64,000 nt of DNA from Armatimonadota bacterium. GTDB lineage: Bacteria; Sysuimicrobiota; Sysuimicrobiia; Sysuimicrobiales; Kaftiobacteriaceae. Below are positions 18,003 through 27,241 of the stretch, in pieces. The stretch covers positions 186,001-250,000 of the forward strand of contig JAVKHY010000003.1 of the NCBI GenBank assembly GCA_031459765.1, in the 5' to 3' direction. The translations under genes and the position numbers were made by a program. A model generated the notes under the pieces. The model worked only from the letters and a program-made list of their open reading frames with translations, was not told the DNA's origin and made no database searches. Numbering within the stretch: position 1 is the first letter of the stretch; each line of letters starts with the position of its first letter.

Positions 18003-18702
18003 CGACCATCTGCGGGAGCCAGCGCGCGTAGTCGTAGCCGGGCGTCCCCTCCTCATGGGTGAAGTAGGCGTAGACGTCGCGCCCGGCGGCCAGCTGCTCC
18101 CGGACCCACCCCGCCCGTTCCCGCAGCGCCTCTTCCGTGTAGCGGGAGCGGTGAAACCGGTAGTACGCGATCGGCCCCACCGCCTCACGGGGGTGGGTTT
18201 CCTCATCCGTTTCCCCGACCACCAGCGAGACCCCGTGCTCCTCCAGCAGGCGGTAGACGCTGTCGCGCCGCCAGGAGTCGTGGCGGAACTCGATGACGGC
18301 CTGGGCGCCGGGACGGAGCTGGGCGAGGAACGTCGTCAGGAGGCCCAGGTCGCAGCGCAGGGAAGGGGGCAGCTGGAACAGCAGGATGCTCAGGCGCGGG
18401 CCGAGGAGGCGCATCCGCTCGTAGAGGAAGGCCAGGTCGCCGTCCACATCGGCCAGGCGCTTGATATGGGTGATCCGGCGGTGCACCTTGATCGTGAACC
18501 GGAACGATGCGGGGACCGCAGCCGCCCACTGGCTCAACGTCTCGTCGCCGGGGTAGCGGTAGAAGGTGTTGTTGATCTCGCAGGTGGGAAAGACGCGGGC
18601 GTAGTAGGCCAGCATCTCCCCGGCGGGGAGGCCGGCGGGGTAGAACCGTCCTTTCCACTCCGGATAACTGAAGCCTGAGGTGCCGACAAACACCTGAGCC
18701 AC
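17995..18702 (-). CDS. DUF72 (YecE-like) protein in NHEJ operon
   Basis: A 235-residue DUF72 family protein with a TIM-barrel-like fold. The characteristic VGTSGFSYPEWKGRFYP start, NNTFYRYP and FRFTIKVHRRITH are present. The biochemical role of the family is not established to my knowledge. Here it sits between ku and ligD and overlaps ligD by 8 bp, which links it to end joining or genome maintenance by context only. ATG 18702 follows ku by 49 bp. Confidence 0.88.
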   Translation of the reverse strand: MAQVFVGTSGFSYPEWKGRFYPAGLPAGEMLAYYARVFPTCEINNTFYRYPGDETLSQWAAAVPASFRFTIKVHRRITHIKRLADVDGDLAFLYERMRLLGPRLSILLFQLPPSLRCDLGLLTTFLAQLRPGAQAVIEFRHDSWRRDSVYRLLEEHGVSLVVGETDEETHPREAVGPIAYYRFHRSRYTEEALRERAGWVREQLAAGRDVYAYFTHEEGTPGYDYARWLPQMVDA

Positions 18703-18751
18703 GGCGAGGGGACGTCCGCCGGCCCGGGCCGGCTCCGCCCGGGCCGCATCC

Positions 18752-19588
18752 TCAGCGGTGGCGCTCCCGCAGCGCGGCGGCCCGCGGCCGGGCCCGGCGC
18801 GGCCGCCGCAGGGACGCCGCCCGGCGGGTCACCTCCAGGCTGCGGCGCAGCGCTTCCATGAGATCGACGACCTTCTCCTCCTTGCGTTCGGGCGCCGCTT
18901 CCGCCGGGGCGCCCTCGATCTTGGCCGCGATCAGCCTCTGCAGCGCCTCGCGGTACTCGTCCCGGTAGTCGGCGGGATTGAAGGAGGCGGCCAGCCCCTC
19001 GACCAGTTGCAGCGCCATCTTCTTTTCGTTGGGATGGACTTTGACCTGCACCGGCAACTCGGCAAGCTCCGCGACCGGCCGCACCTCGTCGGCGTAAAAG
19101 AGCGTGGACATCACCAGGGCGCCGTCGTAGGGCCGCACCGCGACCAGGTGCTCCTTTTCCCGGATCACGACCTTGCCCACGGCCACCTTCGCCGACTCTT
19201 CCAGCGTGTCGTGGAGGAGGCGGAAGGCTTTCTGGCCGCCCTCATCGGGCGCCAGGTAGTACGACCTGTCGTAATAGAGAGGATCGATCTCGGCCAGTTC
19301 GACGAAGGCGGTGATACTGACCGTGCCGGCGGTTTCCAGGGGGATGTTCTCCAGCTCCTCGTCCGTGACCGGCACGAACTTGCCCTTGGCGTACTCGAAG
19401 CCCCGCACCACATCGTTCCACTCCACAACCTCCTCGTGGTGGGGGCAGTACCGTTTGTTCTGAATGGGGGTGAGACAGCTGCTGTGGAGGAGCCGGAACC
19501 GGATGTCCTTGGACTCCGTGGCCGTGTACAGCTTCACCGGGATGGTGACCAGGCCGAAGGTCAGGTGTCCCTTCCAGATCGGACGCAT
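18752..19588 (-). CDS. ku: Ku-family DNA end-binding protein
   Basis: A 278-residue prokaryotic Ku that forms a homodimeric ring on double-strand break ends and recruits LigD. The family start MRPIWKGHLTFGLVTIPVKLY, KRYCPHHEEVV and the ring-forming core (to about 230) are clear. The last 30 residues are a basic R/A-rich tail (RRPRRARPRAAALRERHR) that probably adds DNA affinity. It is first gene of ku-DUF72-ligD. A perfect -10 TATAAT lies on the minus strand at 19646-19651, giving a leader of about 50 nt. Confidence 0.96.
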   Translation of the reverse strand: MRPIWKGHLTFGLVTIPVKLYTATESKDIRFRLLHSSCLTPIQNKRYCPHHEEVVEWNDVVRGFEYAKGKFVPVTDEELENIPLETAGTVSITAFVELAEIDPLYYDRSYYLAPDEGGQKAFRLLHDTLEESAKVAVGKVVIREKEHLVAVRPYDGALVMSTLFYADEVRPVAELAELPVQVKVHPNEKKMALQLVEGLAASFNPADYRDEYREALQRLIAAKIEGAPAEAAPERKEEKVVDLMEALRRSLEVTRRAASLRRPRRARPRAAALRERHR

Positions 19589-19645
19589 CTTCCCCGCTCC
19601 CCGAGGTCAGGCCTGCCTGCCCCGCGTGGACTGCGCGTACAGGCT

Positions 19646-19651
19646 ATTATA
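19646..19651 (-). promoter_or_regulatory. -10 element for ku operon
   Basis: TATAAT on the minus strand, 58 bp before the ku start, in an otherwise very GC-rich 193-bp spacer. No good -35 box is visible 17 bp upstream. The surrounding GCTATTATAGC is nearly palindromic and also gives TATTAT on the plus strand, so a divergent promoter for the 19782 gene is possible. Confidence 0.45.
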
Positions 19652-19781
19652 GCAGTCGGCCCCCCCGGAGGAAGGGCGGCGGACGCCGCCAAATCCCCTT
19701 AGACGGACCGCGTGCCGGCGACCGCCCCGCGGCGGCCGTCCGGAGGCGCGGGTCACACCGACAGGAAAGGGTTCCGTCCCG

Positions 19782-20324
19782 ATGCCGTGGATGCCCCCGC
19801 AGGTGGCGAAGTTCTTCACCTACTGGTCGCTGACATTTGCCGTCTTCCTCATCTACCTGTTCTCCTTCGTCGTCGCCGGGCTGGACGTCTGGGCCTCGCT
19901 GATGGAGAGCGTGCGCAAGCGTCGCAAGGAACTTCCGCCGCTTGCGGCCTACGATCCCAACCCGCTGGCCGGCAAGACGGTGGCCTCGACGCTGGGCCTG
20001 GGGCCCGGCCAGCAACCCGACGGCAAGCGCCGGTGGGTGCTGGACCGCGCGGCGATGGCGGCGCGGCGCCTGGGGCTGGACCGGCTGCACGTGGTCGTCC
20101 TGGAGGATTCCAAGGAGCATCCGCTGGTCCACTTCCACGACGGCCGGACCCTGGTCTCCTATCGCGTGGACAAGACCTGGGTGGCCGAGGCGCGCGCCGG
20201 CAACGCCGAACGCGAACGGCAGGTCGTCGAGCTGCTGGAGCGGTACCTGGCCTCGGATTTTCTGGGCCGCCACGAACTCCGGCCGAAGCGGACGACGGAG
20301 CTGGCCCGGGGGAAGGAAGCCTGA
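19782..20324 (+). CDS. single-pass membrane protein, unknown
   Basis: A 180-residue protein with one membrane segment at about residues 14-35 (FAVFLIYLFSFVVAGLDVW). A cytoplasmic basic patch (RKRRKE) follows, then a linker and an alpha/beta-looking domain (about 80-165, LHVVVLEDSKEHPLVHFHDGRTLVSYRVD). I do not recognise the family. ATG 19782 has no strong Shine-Dalgarno sequence. It lies between the ku operon (divergent) and tRNA-Pro (convergent) and looks monocistronic. Confidence 0.65.
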   Translation: MPWMPPQVAKFFTYWSLTFAVFLIYLFSFVVAGLDVWASLMESVRKRRKELPPLAAYDPNPLAGKTVASTLGLGPGQQPDGKRRWVLDRAAMAARRLGLDRLHVVVLEDSKEHPLVHFHDGRTLVSYRVDKTWVAEARAGNAERERQVVELLERYLASDFLGRHELRPKRTTELARGKEA

Positions 20325-20334
20325 CGGCACGGCG

Positions 20335-20412
20335 TGGTCGGGGCGGCCGGATTTGAACCGGCGACCTCGTGGTCCCAAACCACGCGCGCTGGCCGGGCTG
20401 CGCCACGCCCCG
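20335..20412 (-). tRNA. tRNA-Pro (TGG)
   Basis: A complete cloverleaf on the minus strand. Acceptor arms CGGGGCG/CGCCCCG, anticodon stem CGTGG/CCACG with loop TTTGGGA, anticodon TGG (reads CCA), T-arm GCCGG-TTCAAAT-CCGGC, and an encoded CCA end at 20335-20337. A sigma-70 promoter lies directly upstream. Confidence 0.95.
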
Positions 20413-20422
20413 ATCGGTTCCC

Positions 20423-20451
20423 AGCCTAACATGGCGGCTGCGGGGGGTCAA
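20423..20451 (-). promoter_or_regulatory. tRNA-Pro promoter
   Basis: On the minus strand, TTGACC (-35, 20451-20446) is followed after exactly 17 bp by TAGGCT (-10, 20428-20423). Transcription would start about 4-5 nt before the mature tRNA. The -10 is identical to the one proposed for the zinc operon. Confidence 0.7.
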
Positions 20452-20516
20452 TTTCGCCGGCCCGGCGGGGAATGCGCCCGGGGGTCCCCGCGTTCGGGCC
20501 TGCAGAGAGGTGCGGG

Positions 20517-22046
20517 ATGCCGCAGGCCAGGACCGTTGAACCCGTCGCGTTCGTCATCATCGGCGCCACCGGGGACCTCGCCCAGCGACTGTTGCTCCCC
20601 GCGCTGTACCACCTGCGCGACGACGGCCTCCTGCCCGACGACTTCGCGGTCGTGGGTTTCTCGCGCCGTGGCTGGACCGACGACGACTTCCGGAGGTTCG
20701 CCCGCGAGGGGCTGGCGCCGAACCGGCCTGCCGGCGAGGCCTGGGCGCGGTTCGCTCCCCATCTCTACTTCCTCTCGGGCGATTCAACCCGGGAGGGGGA
20801 TCTCGGTGCCCTGGGGCGGGCGCTCAGGGAGATCGAGGCCCGCCACCGGACCGGCGGCAACCGCCTCTTCTACATCGCGTCGCCGCCTTCGACCTACGAA
20901 CCGCTGCTGCAGGACCTCGGGCGCGCGGGGCTGGTCCGCCGTGGGGACGGCGGGTGGACGCGCCTGATCATCGAGAAGCCTTTCGGCCACGACGAGGCCT
21001 CGGCCCGCCGGCTCAATGCGCTGGTGGACGAGGTCGTCGGCGAGGCCCAGGTGTTCCGCATCGACCACTACCTGGGCAAGGAAGCGGTGCAGAATATGCT
21101 GGTCTTCCGCTTCGCCAACACCGTCTTCGAGCCCGTCTGGAACCGCCGGTATGTGGACCACGTGCAGATCAGTTTCGTGGAGGAGATCGGGATCGGCAGC
21201 CGCGGCCGGTTCTATGAAGAGGTGGGTGTCGTGCGCGACGTCGTGCAGAACCACGTCCTGCAGCTGCTGGCCGTCATCGCCATGGAGCCTCCCGCCGTCT
21301 TCGACGCCGAGGGATTCCGCAACGAGAAGGCCAAGGTGCTGCGCGCCATCGCCCCGCTGCGCCCCGAGCAGGCCGTGCGCGGGCAGTACGGCCCGGGCGT
21401 GGTCGGCGGGGAGCGGGTTCCGGGCTACCGCCAGGAACACGGCGTGGCCCCCAACTCCTTCACCCCGACCTACGCGGCGATGCGGTTGCAGGTGGAGAAC
21501 TGGCGCTGGGCCGGAGTGCCCTTCTACCTGCGGGCCGGCAAGCGGCTGAGCCGGAAGGCCACGGAGATCGTCATCGACTTCCGCCAGCCGCCCCTGATGC
21601 TGTTCCGGGACTGGGACATGACGGAGATGGACCCCAACGTCCTGGTGCTGCGGACCACCGAGGACGAGGGGATCTCGCTCCAATTCGCGGCGCGGGTGCC
21701 GGGGCACGGGCGCCAGATCCGCTCCGTCGCGCTGGACTTTTCCTACGCCGAGGTGGGGGCGGCGGAGCGGCCGGCCTATGAGCACCTGCTCCTGGACGCC
21801 CTGCGCGGGGTGCAGACGTTTTTCGCCCGGCGCGATGAGGTCGAGTTGCAGTGGTCGATCGTCGACCCCCTGCTGGAAGCCTGGGCCGAAGACATCCCGC
21901 GGGACTTTCCCAACTATGCCGCCGGGACGATGGGACCGGCCGCGGCGGACGCGCTGCTGGAGCGGGCCGGCCGCCGCTGGCGGAACCCGCCCCCCGTGAC
22001 CGAGACGACACACGGCCGTGGTGGAGTACCGGCAGACCAGGAGTGA
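20517..22046 (+). CDS. zwf: glucose-6-phosphate 1-dehydrogenase
   Basis: A 509-residue enzyme oxidising glucose 6-phosphate to 6-phosphogluconolactone with NADP+, the entry to the oxidative pentose phosphate pathway. Motifs are the Rossmann IIGATGDLAQRLLLPALY at the N-terminus, the substrate site RIDHYLGKEAVQNML (about 181-195) and the C-terminal FPNYAAGTMGP. ATG 20517 has AGAGAGG 6 bp upstream. An in-frame ATG at 20472 would add 15 residues. No gnd, pgl or opcA is adjacent. A signal-peptide protease follows 40 bp later. Confidence 0.96.
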   Translation: MPQARTVEPVAFVIIGATGDLAQRLLLPALYHLRDDGLLPDDFAVVGFSRRGWTDDDFRRFAREGLAPNRPAGEAWARFAPHLYFLSGDSTREGDLGALGRALREIEARHRTGGNRLFYIASPPSTYEPLLQDLGRAGLVRRGDGGWTRLIIEKPFGHDEASARRLNALVDEVVGEAQVFRIDHYLGKEAVQNMLVFRFANTVFEPVWNRRYVDHVQISFVEEIGIGSRGRFYEEVGVVRDVVQNHVLQLLAVIAMEPPAVFDAEGFRNEKAKVLRAIAPLRPEQAVRGQYGPGVVGGERVPGYRQEHGVAPNSFTPTYAAMRLQVENWRWAGVPFYLRAGKRLSRKATEIVIDFRQPPLMLFRDWDMTEMDPNVLVLRTTEDEGISLQFAARVPGHGRQIRSVALDFSYAEVGAAERPAYEHLLLDALRGVQTFFARRDEVELQWSIVDPLLEAWAEDIPRDFPNYAAGTMGPAAADALLERAGRRWRNPPPVTETTHGRGGVPADQE

Positions 22047-22086
22047 CGGCCGCGATGTGCTGGTGGCCGGGAAAGGAGCCGATCCG

Positions 22087-23067
22087 ATGCGCTGGATGAC
22101 AGTCCTCGCCATCCTCATGGTGTTGGCCGCACCGGCGCCGGCGCAGATGCCGCCGGCGGCGCTGGAGCAGGCGGAGCAGGCGGTGGTCCAGGTCTCCGTC
22201 GTCGCCGAGAGCGGCGGGCGTGCCGTCCGCGGATCGGGGTCGGGGATCATCATCGATCCTCAGGGGGTGATTCTCACCGCCAACCATGTCGTGGCCCGCG
22301 CCCGGCAGGTCGAGGTCGCCCTGCGGGACGGACCGGTGCTGCCCGCGCGGATCATCGGGACCGATCCGGTGTACGATGTGGCCCTGATCGGCGTCGATCC
22401 GCCCCGGCCGCTGCCGCGGGCGCCGCTGGGAGTTTCCGCCGCCCTGCAACCCGGAGCGGTGGTCACGGCGTTGGGCCGCGCCCCCCGCCGCCCGGGCGGG
22501 CCGACGTCGGGCGGGTTCCTCGCCCTGGACTACGAGACCCGGCCGGGCGTGCCCCTTCTGCGGACGCTGGCGCCGGTGTGGCCCGGAGACTCCGGCGGTG
22601 CGCTGCTCGACGACGCCGGGAATGTCGTGGGCGTGATCGTGGCCCTGTCCCTGGATGGGACGGTGAGCATGTCCGTGGCCATCGATGCGGTGAAGGCCAA
22701 CCTCGACGCCCTGCGCGCCGGCAGCGTCCGCCACCCCTGGCTGGGGATCCGGGGGCTGACGGTCACGGCGGCGCTGGCGGAGGAGATCGAGTTGGCCGTT
22801 CGGCGCGGCGTCCTGATCACGGAGGTGATTCCCGGCGGCCCCGCCGCGCAGGCGGGGCTGCGGGGAGGCGTCGCCGCCTCGCCCGACGACCTGCCCCGCG
22901 GCGGGGATGTCATCGTGGCGCTGGACGGGCGTCCTACCCCGACCTTCGGCGCCCTGGCCGCCCACGTCCTCGGCCGCCGGATCGGCGACCCCGTCTCCGT
23001 CGAGTTCCTTCGGGACGGACGGCTGCAGACAGCAGTTGTCATCCTGGGCGAACGGCCGGGCATTTAG
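22087..23067 (+). CDS. HtrA/DegP-like serine protease with PDZ domain
   Basis: A 326-residue exported protease. The signal peptide is residues 1-20 (LAILMVLAAPAPAQ). A trypsin-like domain (25-215) has triad His67 (TANHVV), Asp97 (VYDVAL) and Ser169 (GDSGG). A PDZ domain follows (about 220-320, VITEVIPGGPAAQAGLRGG). It should degrade or check misfolded envelope proteins. ATG 22087 is preceded by AAGGAG at 22073-22078. An in-frame ATG at 22018 lies inside zwf and would spoil the signal peptide. The active-site string is GDSGG rather than the GNSGG usual in DegP. Confidence 0.88.
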   Translation: MRWMTVLAILMVLAAPAPAQMPPAALEQAEQAVVQVSVVAESGGRAVRGSGSGIIIDPQGVILTANHVVARARQVEVALRDGPVLPARIIGTDPVYDVALIGVDPPRPLPRAPLGVSAALQPGAVVTALGRAPRRPGGPTSGGFLALDYETRPGVPLLRTLAPVWPGDSGGALLDDAGNVVGVIVALSLDGTVSMSVAIDAVKANLDALRAGSVRHPWLGIRGLTVTAALAEEIELAVRRGVLITEVIPGGPAAQAGLRGGVAASPDDLPRGGDVIVALDGRPTPTFGALAAHVLGRRIGDPVSVEFLRDGRLQTAVVILGERPGI

Positions 23068-23071
23068 ACCG

Positions 23072-23100
23072 TTGACCCTCCGCAGAGAGCGGTGTAGTAT
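23072..23100 (+). promoter_or_regulatory. promoter of the MoxR/VWA operon
   Basis: TTGACC at 23072-23077 and TAGTAT at 23095-23100 are separated by 17 bp. The transcript would begin near 23107 and reach the GTG start at 23134 through a GAGGTGAT ribosome binding site at 23124-23131. Confidence 0.6.
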
Positions 23101-23133
23101 GCTACCAATCTGCTCATGGGCACGAGGTGATCC

Positions 23134-24164
<1,031 letters not shown>

Positions 24165-24168
<4 letters not shown>

Positions 24169-25094
24169 GCCGTCTGGAGACTCCCGAGCGCATCCTGCGC
24201 CGCCTTGAGTTCAAGGTCGTGCGGCGCCTGGACGGCTACTTCTTCGGAGACTACACGGGGATCTTCTACGGTCCCAGTCTGGATCTGGCGGAGGTGCGGG
24301 AATACCAGCCGGGCGACGAGGTGCGCCGCATCGACTGGAACGTCACGGCGCGCATGAACCGCCTCTTCGTCCGCCAGTACCTTGAGGAACGGGAGCTCAC
24401 GGCCTGGCTGCTGGTCGACCTCTCCCCCTCGATGCACTTCGGCACCCGCCGGCAGTTGAAGCGGGAGACCGCGGTGGAGTTCGCCGGGGTGGCCGCCTAC
24501 ATCGTCACCCGCCACGGGGACAAGGTGGGGTTGCTGGGATTCCCCGGCCGGGAGGTGTTCATCCCGCCCCGCGGCGGACGGATGCACGCCCTGCGCATCA
24601 TCCACGCCCTGGACCAGGCCGCCTCACGGGACGGCGGCGCGGCGGACCGGCCGGGGGACGCCCAGGCCATGGACCTGGCGGCCAGCCTCCGCCACCTCGG
24701 CCGCCTGCTGCGCCGGCGGAGTCTGGTGTTCCTCCTCTCGGACTTCCTGGGACCGCAGGGGTGGGAGGGGCCGCTGCGCGAGTTGAGCCGGCGCCACGAC
24801 GTCATCGCGGTGTGGATCCAGGATCCCGCCGAGCGCGAGTTGCCCGACGTGGGCGGGCTCTTCGTCCGCGATCCTGAGAGTGGCGAGCAGCTGTGGGTGG
24901 ACACCTCAGATCCGGCGTTGCGCAAGGCCTACCGCGAACTCGTGGCCCGGCAGCACCAGGGGGTGGCCGGGGCGCTGCGGGCGGCCCGGGTGGACACCAT
25001 GGTCCTCTCCACCGCGGAACCGCTGGTCGATCCCCTGATCCGGTTCATCGAGTACCGTCGGAGGAAAGGACGTTGGAGTTCGGCTGGCCGGTAA
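24165..25094 (+). CDS. DUF58 domain protein
   Basis: A 309-residue cytosolic protein of the DUF58 family, always found with MoxR ATPases. The domain core REYQPGDEVRRIDWNVTARMNRLFVRQY is at about residues 43-72. A following VWA-like region has DLSPSMHFG (about 87), similar to but weaker than a MIDAS motif. It starts with ATG 24165, overlapping the moxR stop by 4 bp. The next gene starts 22 bp before this one ends, so translation is coupled. Confidence 0.9.
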
Positions 25095-26104
25095 TGCTGT
25101 GGGCCCTGGCGGCCCCTCCGCTGCTGCTGTGGGGATACGTCCGCCTGGTCCGTCGCGCGGCCCGGCGGGAGCGCCTCCTGGCCGATCCGCATCTGCTCAG
25201 CGTGCTGTGGTCGCGACCGCCGGCGTTGCGGCGGCACCTTCCGGTGGCGTTCTATCTCGCCGCGGCGACGATCCTGACGCTGGCCGTGGCCCGGCCGATC
25301 GCCGCCATCCCGCTGCCGGTGAACCGCGCCGCGCTCATCATCGCCCTCGACATCAGCAAAAGCATGATCGGCGAGGACGTGGCGCCCAACCGCCTCAAGG
25401 CGGCGCAGGACGCCGCGCTGGATCTCCTGGAGGCCATGCCGCCGACGGCCAAGGTCGGCTTGGTGGTCTTCAGCGACTACGCGCAGGTCCTGGTGCCGCC
25501 GACGACGGAACGGGAGACGATCCGCCAGGCGATCGGGGGACTGAAAGTCCAGCAGGCCACCGGCATGGGCTCAGCCATTGTGGAGTCCCTGCGCGTGCTC
25601 CCGGGACGGCGGGCGCTGCTGGGCGACCGCCTGAACGTGCAACCCGGCGGGCCGCCCGGTCTGGTGCCGAGCCCGCCCGCCGGCCCCGTGCCGGATCAGC
25701 AACCGGCCGACCTCCCGCCGGCGGCCATCGTCATCTTCTCCGACGGCGTGAGCAACCTCGGCATCCCGCCCAATGTGGCGATCTCCCTGGCCGTGGACGG
25801 TAAGGTGAAGGTGTACGGCGTCGGGGTGGGCACGCCCAACGGCAGTGTGATGACCGTGGACAACCAGCTCGTCCTGGTGCCCTTCGACGCCACCCTGCTG
25901 AGCCAGGTGTCCCAGGCCACCGGCGGCCGGTACTTCGAGATCACCCAGCGTGAGGAGCTGCGCAGGATCTACCGGCAGCTCGGCCGCGCCATGGGCTGGG
26001 AGCGGCGCCGCACCGAGGTGACGTCCTTCCTGGCCGGGGCGGCGGGCATCCTGATGATGGTGGGCGCGCTGTTTTCCATGATCTGGTTCCGGAGGGTGCC
26101 CTAG
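25073..26104 (+). CDS. BatA-like membrane protein with VWA domain (1)
   Basis: A 343-residue protein. Two N-terminal membrane segments (about 5-22 and 55-75), a von Willebrand factor A domain (about 88-290) with an intact MIDAS motif DISKS, and a C-terminal membrane segment (about 315-338). The start is TTG 25073. AAAGGA lies 2 bp upstream, and the resulting N-terminus LEFGWPVMLWAL lines up with the paralogue that follows (SFQWPAMLFGL), which begins at a GTG. The VWA domain probably faces the outside and is a partner or client of MoxR. Confidence 0.87.
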   Translation: MEFGWPVMLWALAAPPLLLWGYVRLVRRAARRERLLADPHLLSVLWSRPPALRRHLPVAFYLAAATILTLAVARPIAAIPLPVNRAALIIALDISKSMIGEDVAPNRLKAAQDAALDLLEAMPPTAKVGLVVFSDYAQVLVPPTTERETIRQAIGGLKVQQATGMGSAIVESLRVLPGRRALLGDRLNVQPGGPPGLVPSPPAGPVPDQQPADLPPAAIVIFSDGVSNLGIPPNVAISLAVDGKVKVYGVGVGTPNGSVMTVDNQLVLVPFDATLLSQVSQATGGRYFEITQREELRRIYRQLGRAMGWERRRTEVTSFLAGAAGILMMVGALFSMIWFRRVP

Positions 26105-26107
26105 GCC

Positions 26108-27085
26108 GTGAGCTTCCAGTGGCCGGCGATGCTCTTCGGGCTGGTGGTGCTGCCGGTCCTGGGGTGGGTGTACCTGTGGCTGCTGCGCCGGCCGCCGCGC
26201 CGGGCAGTGCGCTTCACGCAGGTGGCGCTGCTGGGCCGCGCCCTGCGGCAGACCCGTCCCTGGCGCCGGCACCTCCCCGCGGCCCTGCTCGGCAGCGCGC
26301 TGGTCTGCATCATTCTGGCCCTGGCCCGCCCCGTGGCCCCGCTGCCGGTGCCGAGCGCGCAGAACACCGTCATCCTGTCCATCGACGTCAGCCGCAGCAT
26401 GCTGGCCGAGGACATGCCGCCCAACCGCATGGAAGCGGCAAAGTCCGCGGCGCGCGAGTTCGTGGAGTCCCTGCCCCGGGGCCTCAAGGTCGGGCTCGTG
26501 ACCTTCAGCAGCTACGCGCAGCTCGTCGTCCCGCCGACCGCCGACCGGGCCCGCGTCCTGGAGGCCATCGGCCTGCTGACCACCGAGTACGCCACCGCGA
26601 TCGGCGACGGGCTGGTCGAAGCGGTCTACGCGCTGCCGGGGCGCCAGCGCCCCCTCGATCCGATGTCCCCGCCCCCTCCGCCGAAGGAGTCGGCGCCGCC
26701 GGCGACTGTCGTCCTGCTCTCCGACGGGCAGAGCAACCGGGGTGTCGTCCCTCAGGATGCGGCGCGCCTCGCCCGGGACCAGCGGGTGAAGGTCTTCACC
26801 GTCGGGATCGGCACCCCGGAGGGGACCTTCCTGAACCTGGGGGGCCGCAGCATCTGGGTGCGGCTGGACGAGGACACCCTGCGCGAGATGGCCGAGATCG
26901 CCGGCGGCTCATACTATCACGCCCGCTCCGTGCTGGAGTTGCGCCAGGTCTACCGGCGGCTCAGCCGGGTCGTGGGGTGGGAGTCGCGTCCCACCGAGGT
27001 CAGCGCCCTGGGCGCCGGTCTCGCCCTGGTCCTGCTGGTCGGCGCGCTGGTGAGCTCGCTGGCCGTCGTCCACCGGATTACGTAA
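26108..27085 (+). CDS. BatA-like membrane protein with VWA domain (2)
   Basis: A 325-residue paralogue of the preceding protein, with the same layout. Two N-terminal hydrophobic segments are followed by a VWA domain with MIDAS DVSRS (about residue 94), DGQSNRG and a C-terminal hydrophobic segment. The start is GTG 26108, 3 bp after the previous stop. It ends the moxR unit, and tRNA-Arg follows on the opposite strand. A third copy lies at 48.9 kb, outside this operon. Confidence 0.9.
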   Translation: MSFQWPAMLFGLVVLPVLGWVYLWLLRRPPRRAVRFTQVALLGRALRQTRPWRRHLPAALLGSALVCIILALARPVAPLPVPSAQNTVILSIDVSRSMLAEDMPPNRMEAAKSAAREFVESLPRGLKVGLVTFSSYAQLVVPPTADRARVLEAIGLLTTEYATAIGDGLVEAVYALPGRQRPLDPMSPPPPPKESAPPATVVLLSDGQSNRGVVPQDAARLARDQRVKVFTVGIGTPEGTFLNLGGRSIWVRLDEDTLREMAEIAGGSYYHARSVLELRQVYRRLSRVVGWESRPTEVSALGAGLALVLLVGALVSSLAVVHRIT

Positions 27086-27097
27086 GCCGCGGAGTCC

Positions 27098-27173
27098 TGG
27101 CGGGCCCGGAGGGAGTCGAACCCTCACGCTACGGATTAGAAGTCCGTCGCTCTGTCCGTTGAGCTACGGGCCC
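27098..27173 (-). tRNA. tRNA-Arg (TCT)
   Basis: A complete minus-strand tRNA of 76 nt with encoded CCA (27098-27100). Acceptor GGGCCCG/CGGGCCC, anticodon stem ACGGA/TCCGT, loop CTTCTAA with anticodon TCT (reads AGA), T-loop TTCGACT. A possible -10 TATACT lies on the minus strand at 27220-27215, about 42 nt before the mature end, without a good -35. Confidence 0.95.
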
Positions 27174-27241
27174 GAAGATCCACGGCGCACCGGCGACGCC
27201 GCTCGCCGCCATCCAGTATACTGCATGGCGAACATCCTGAC

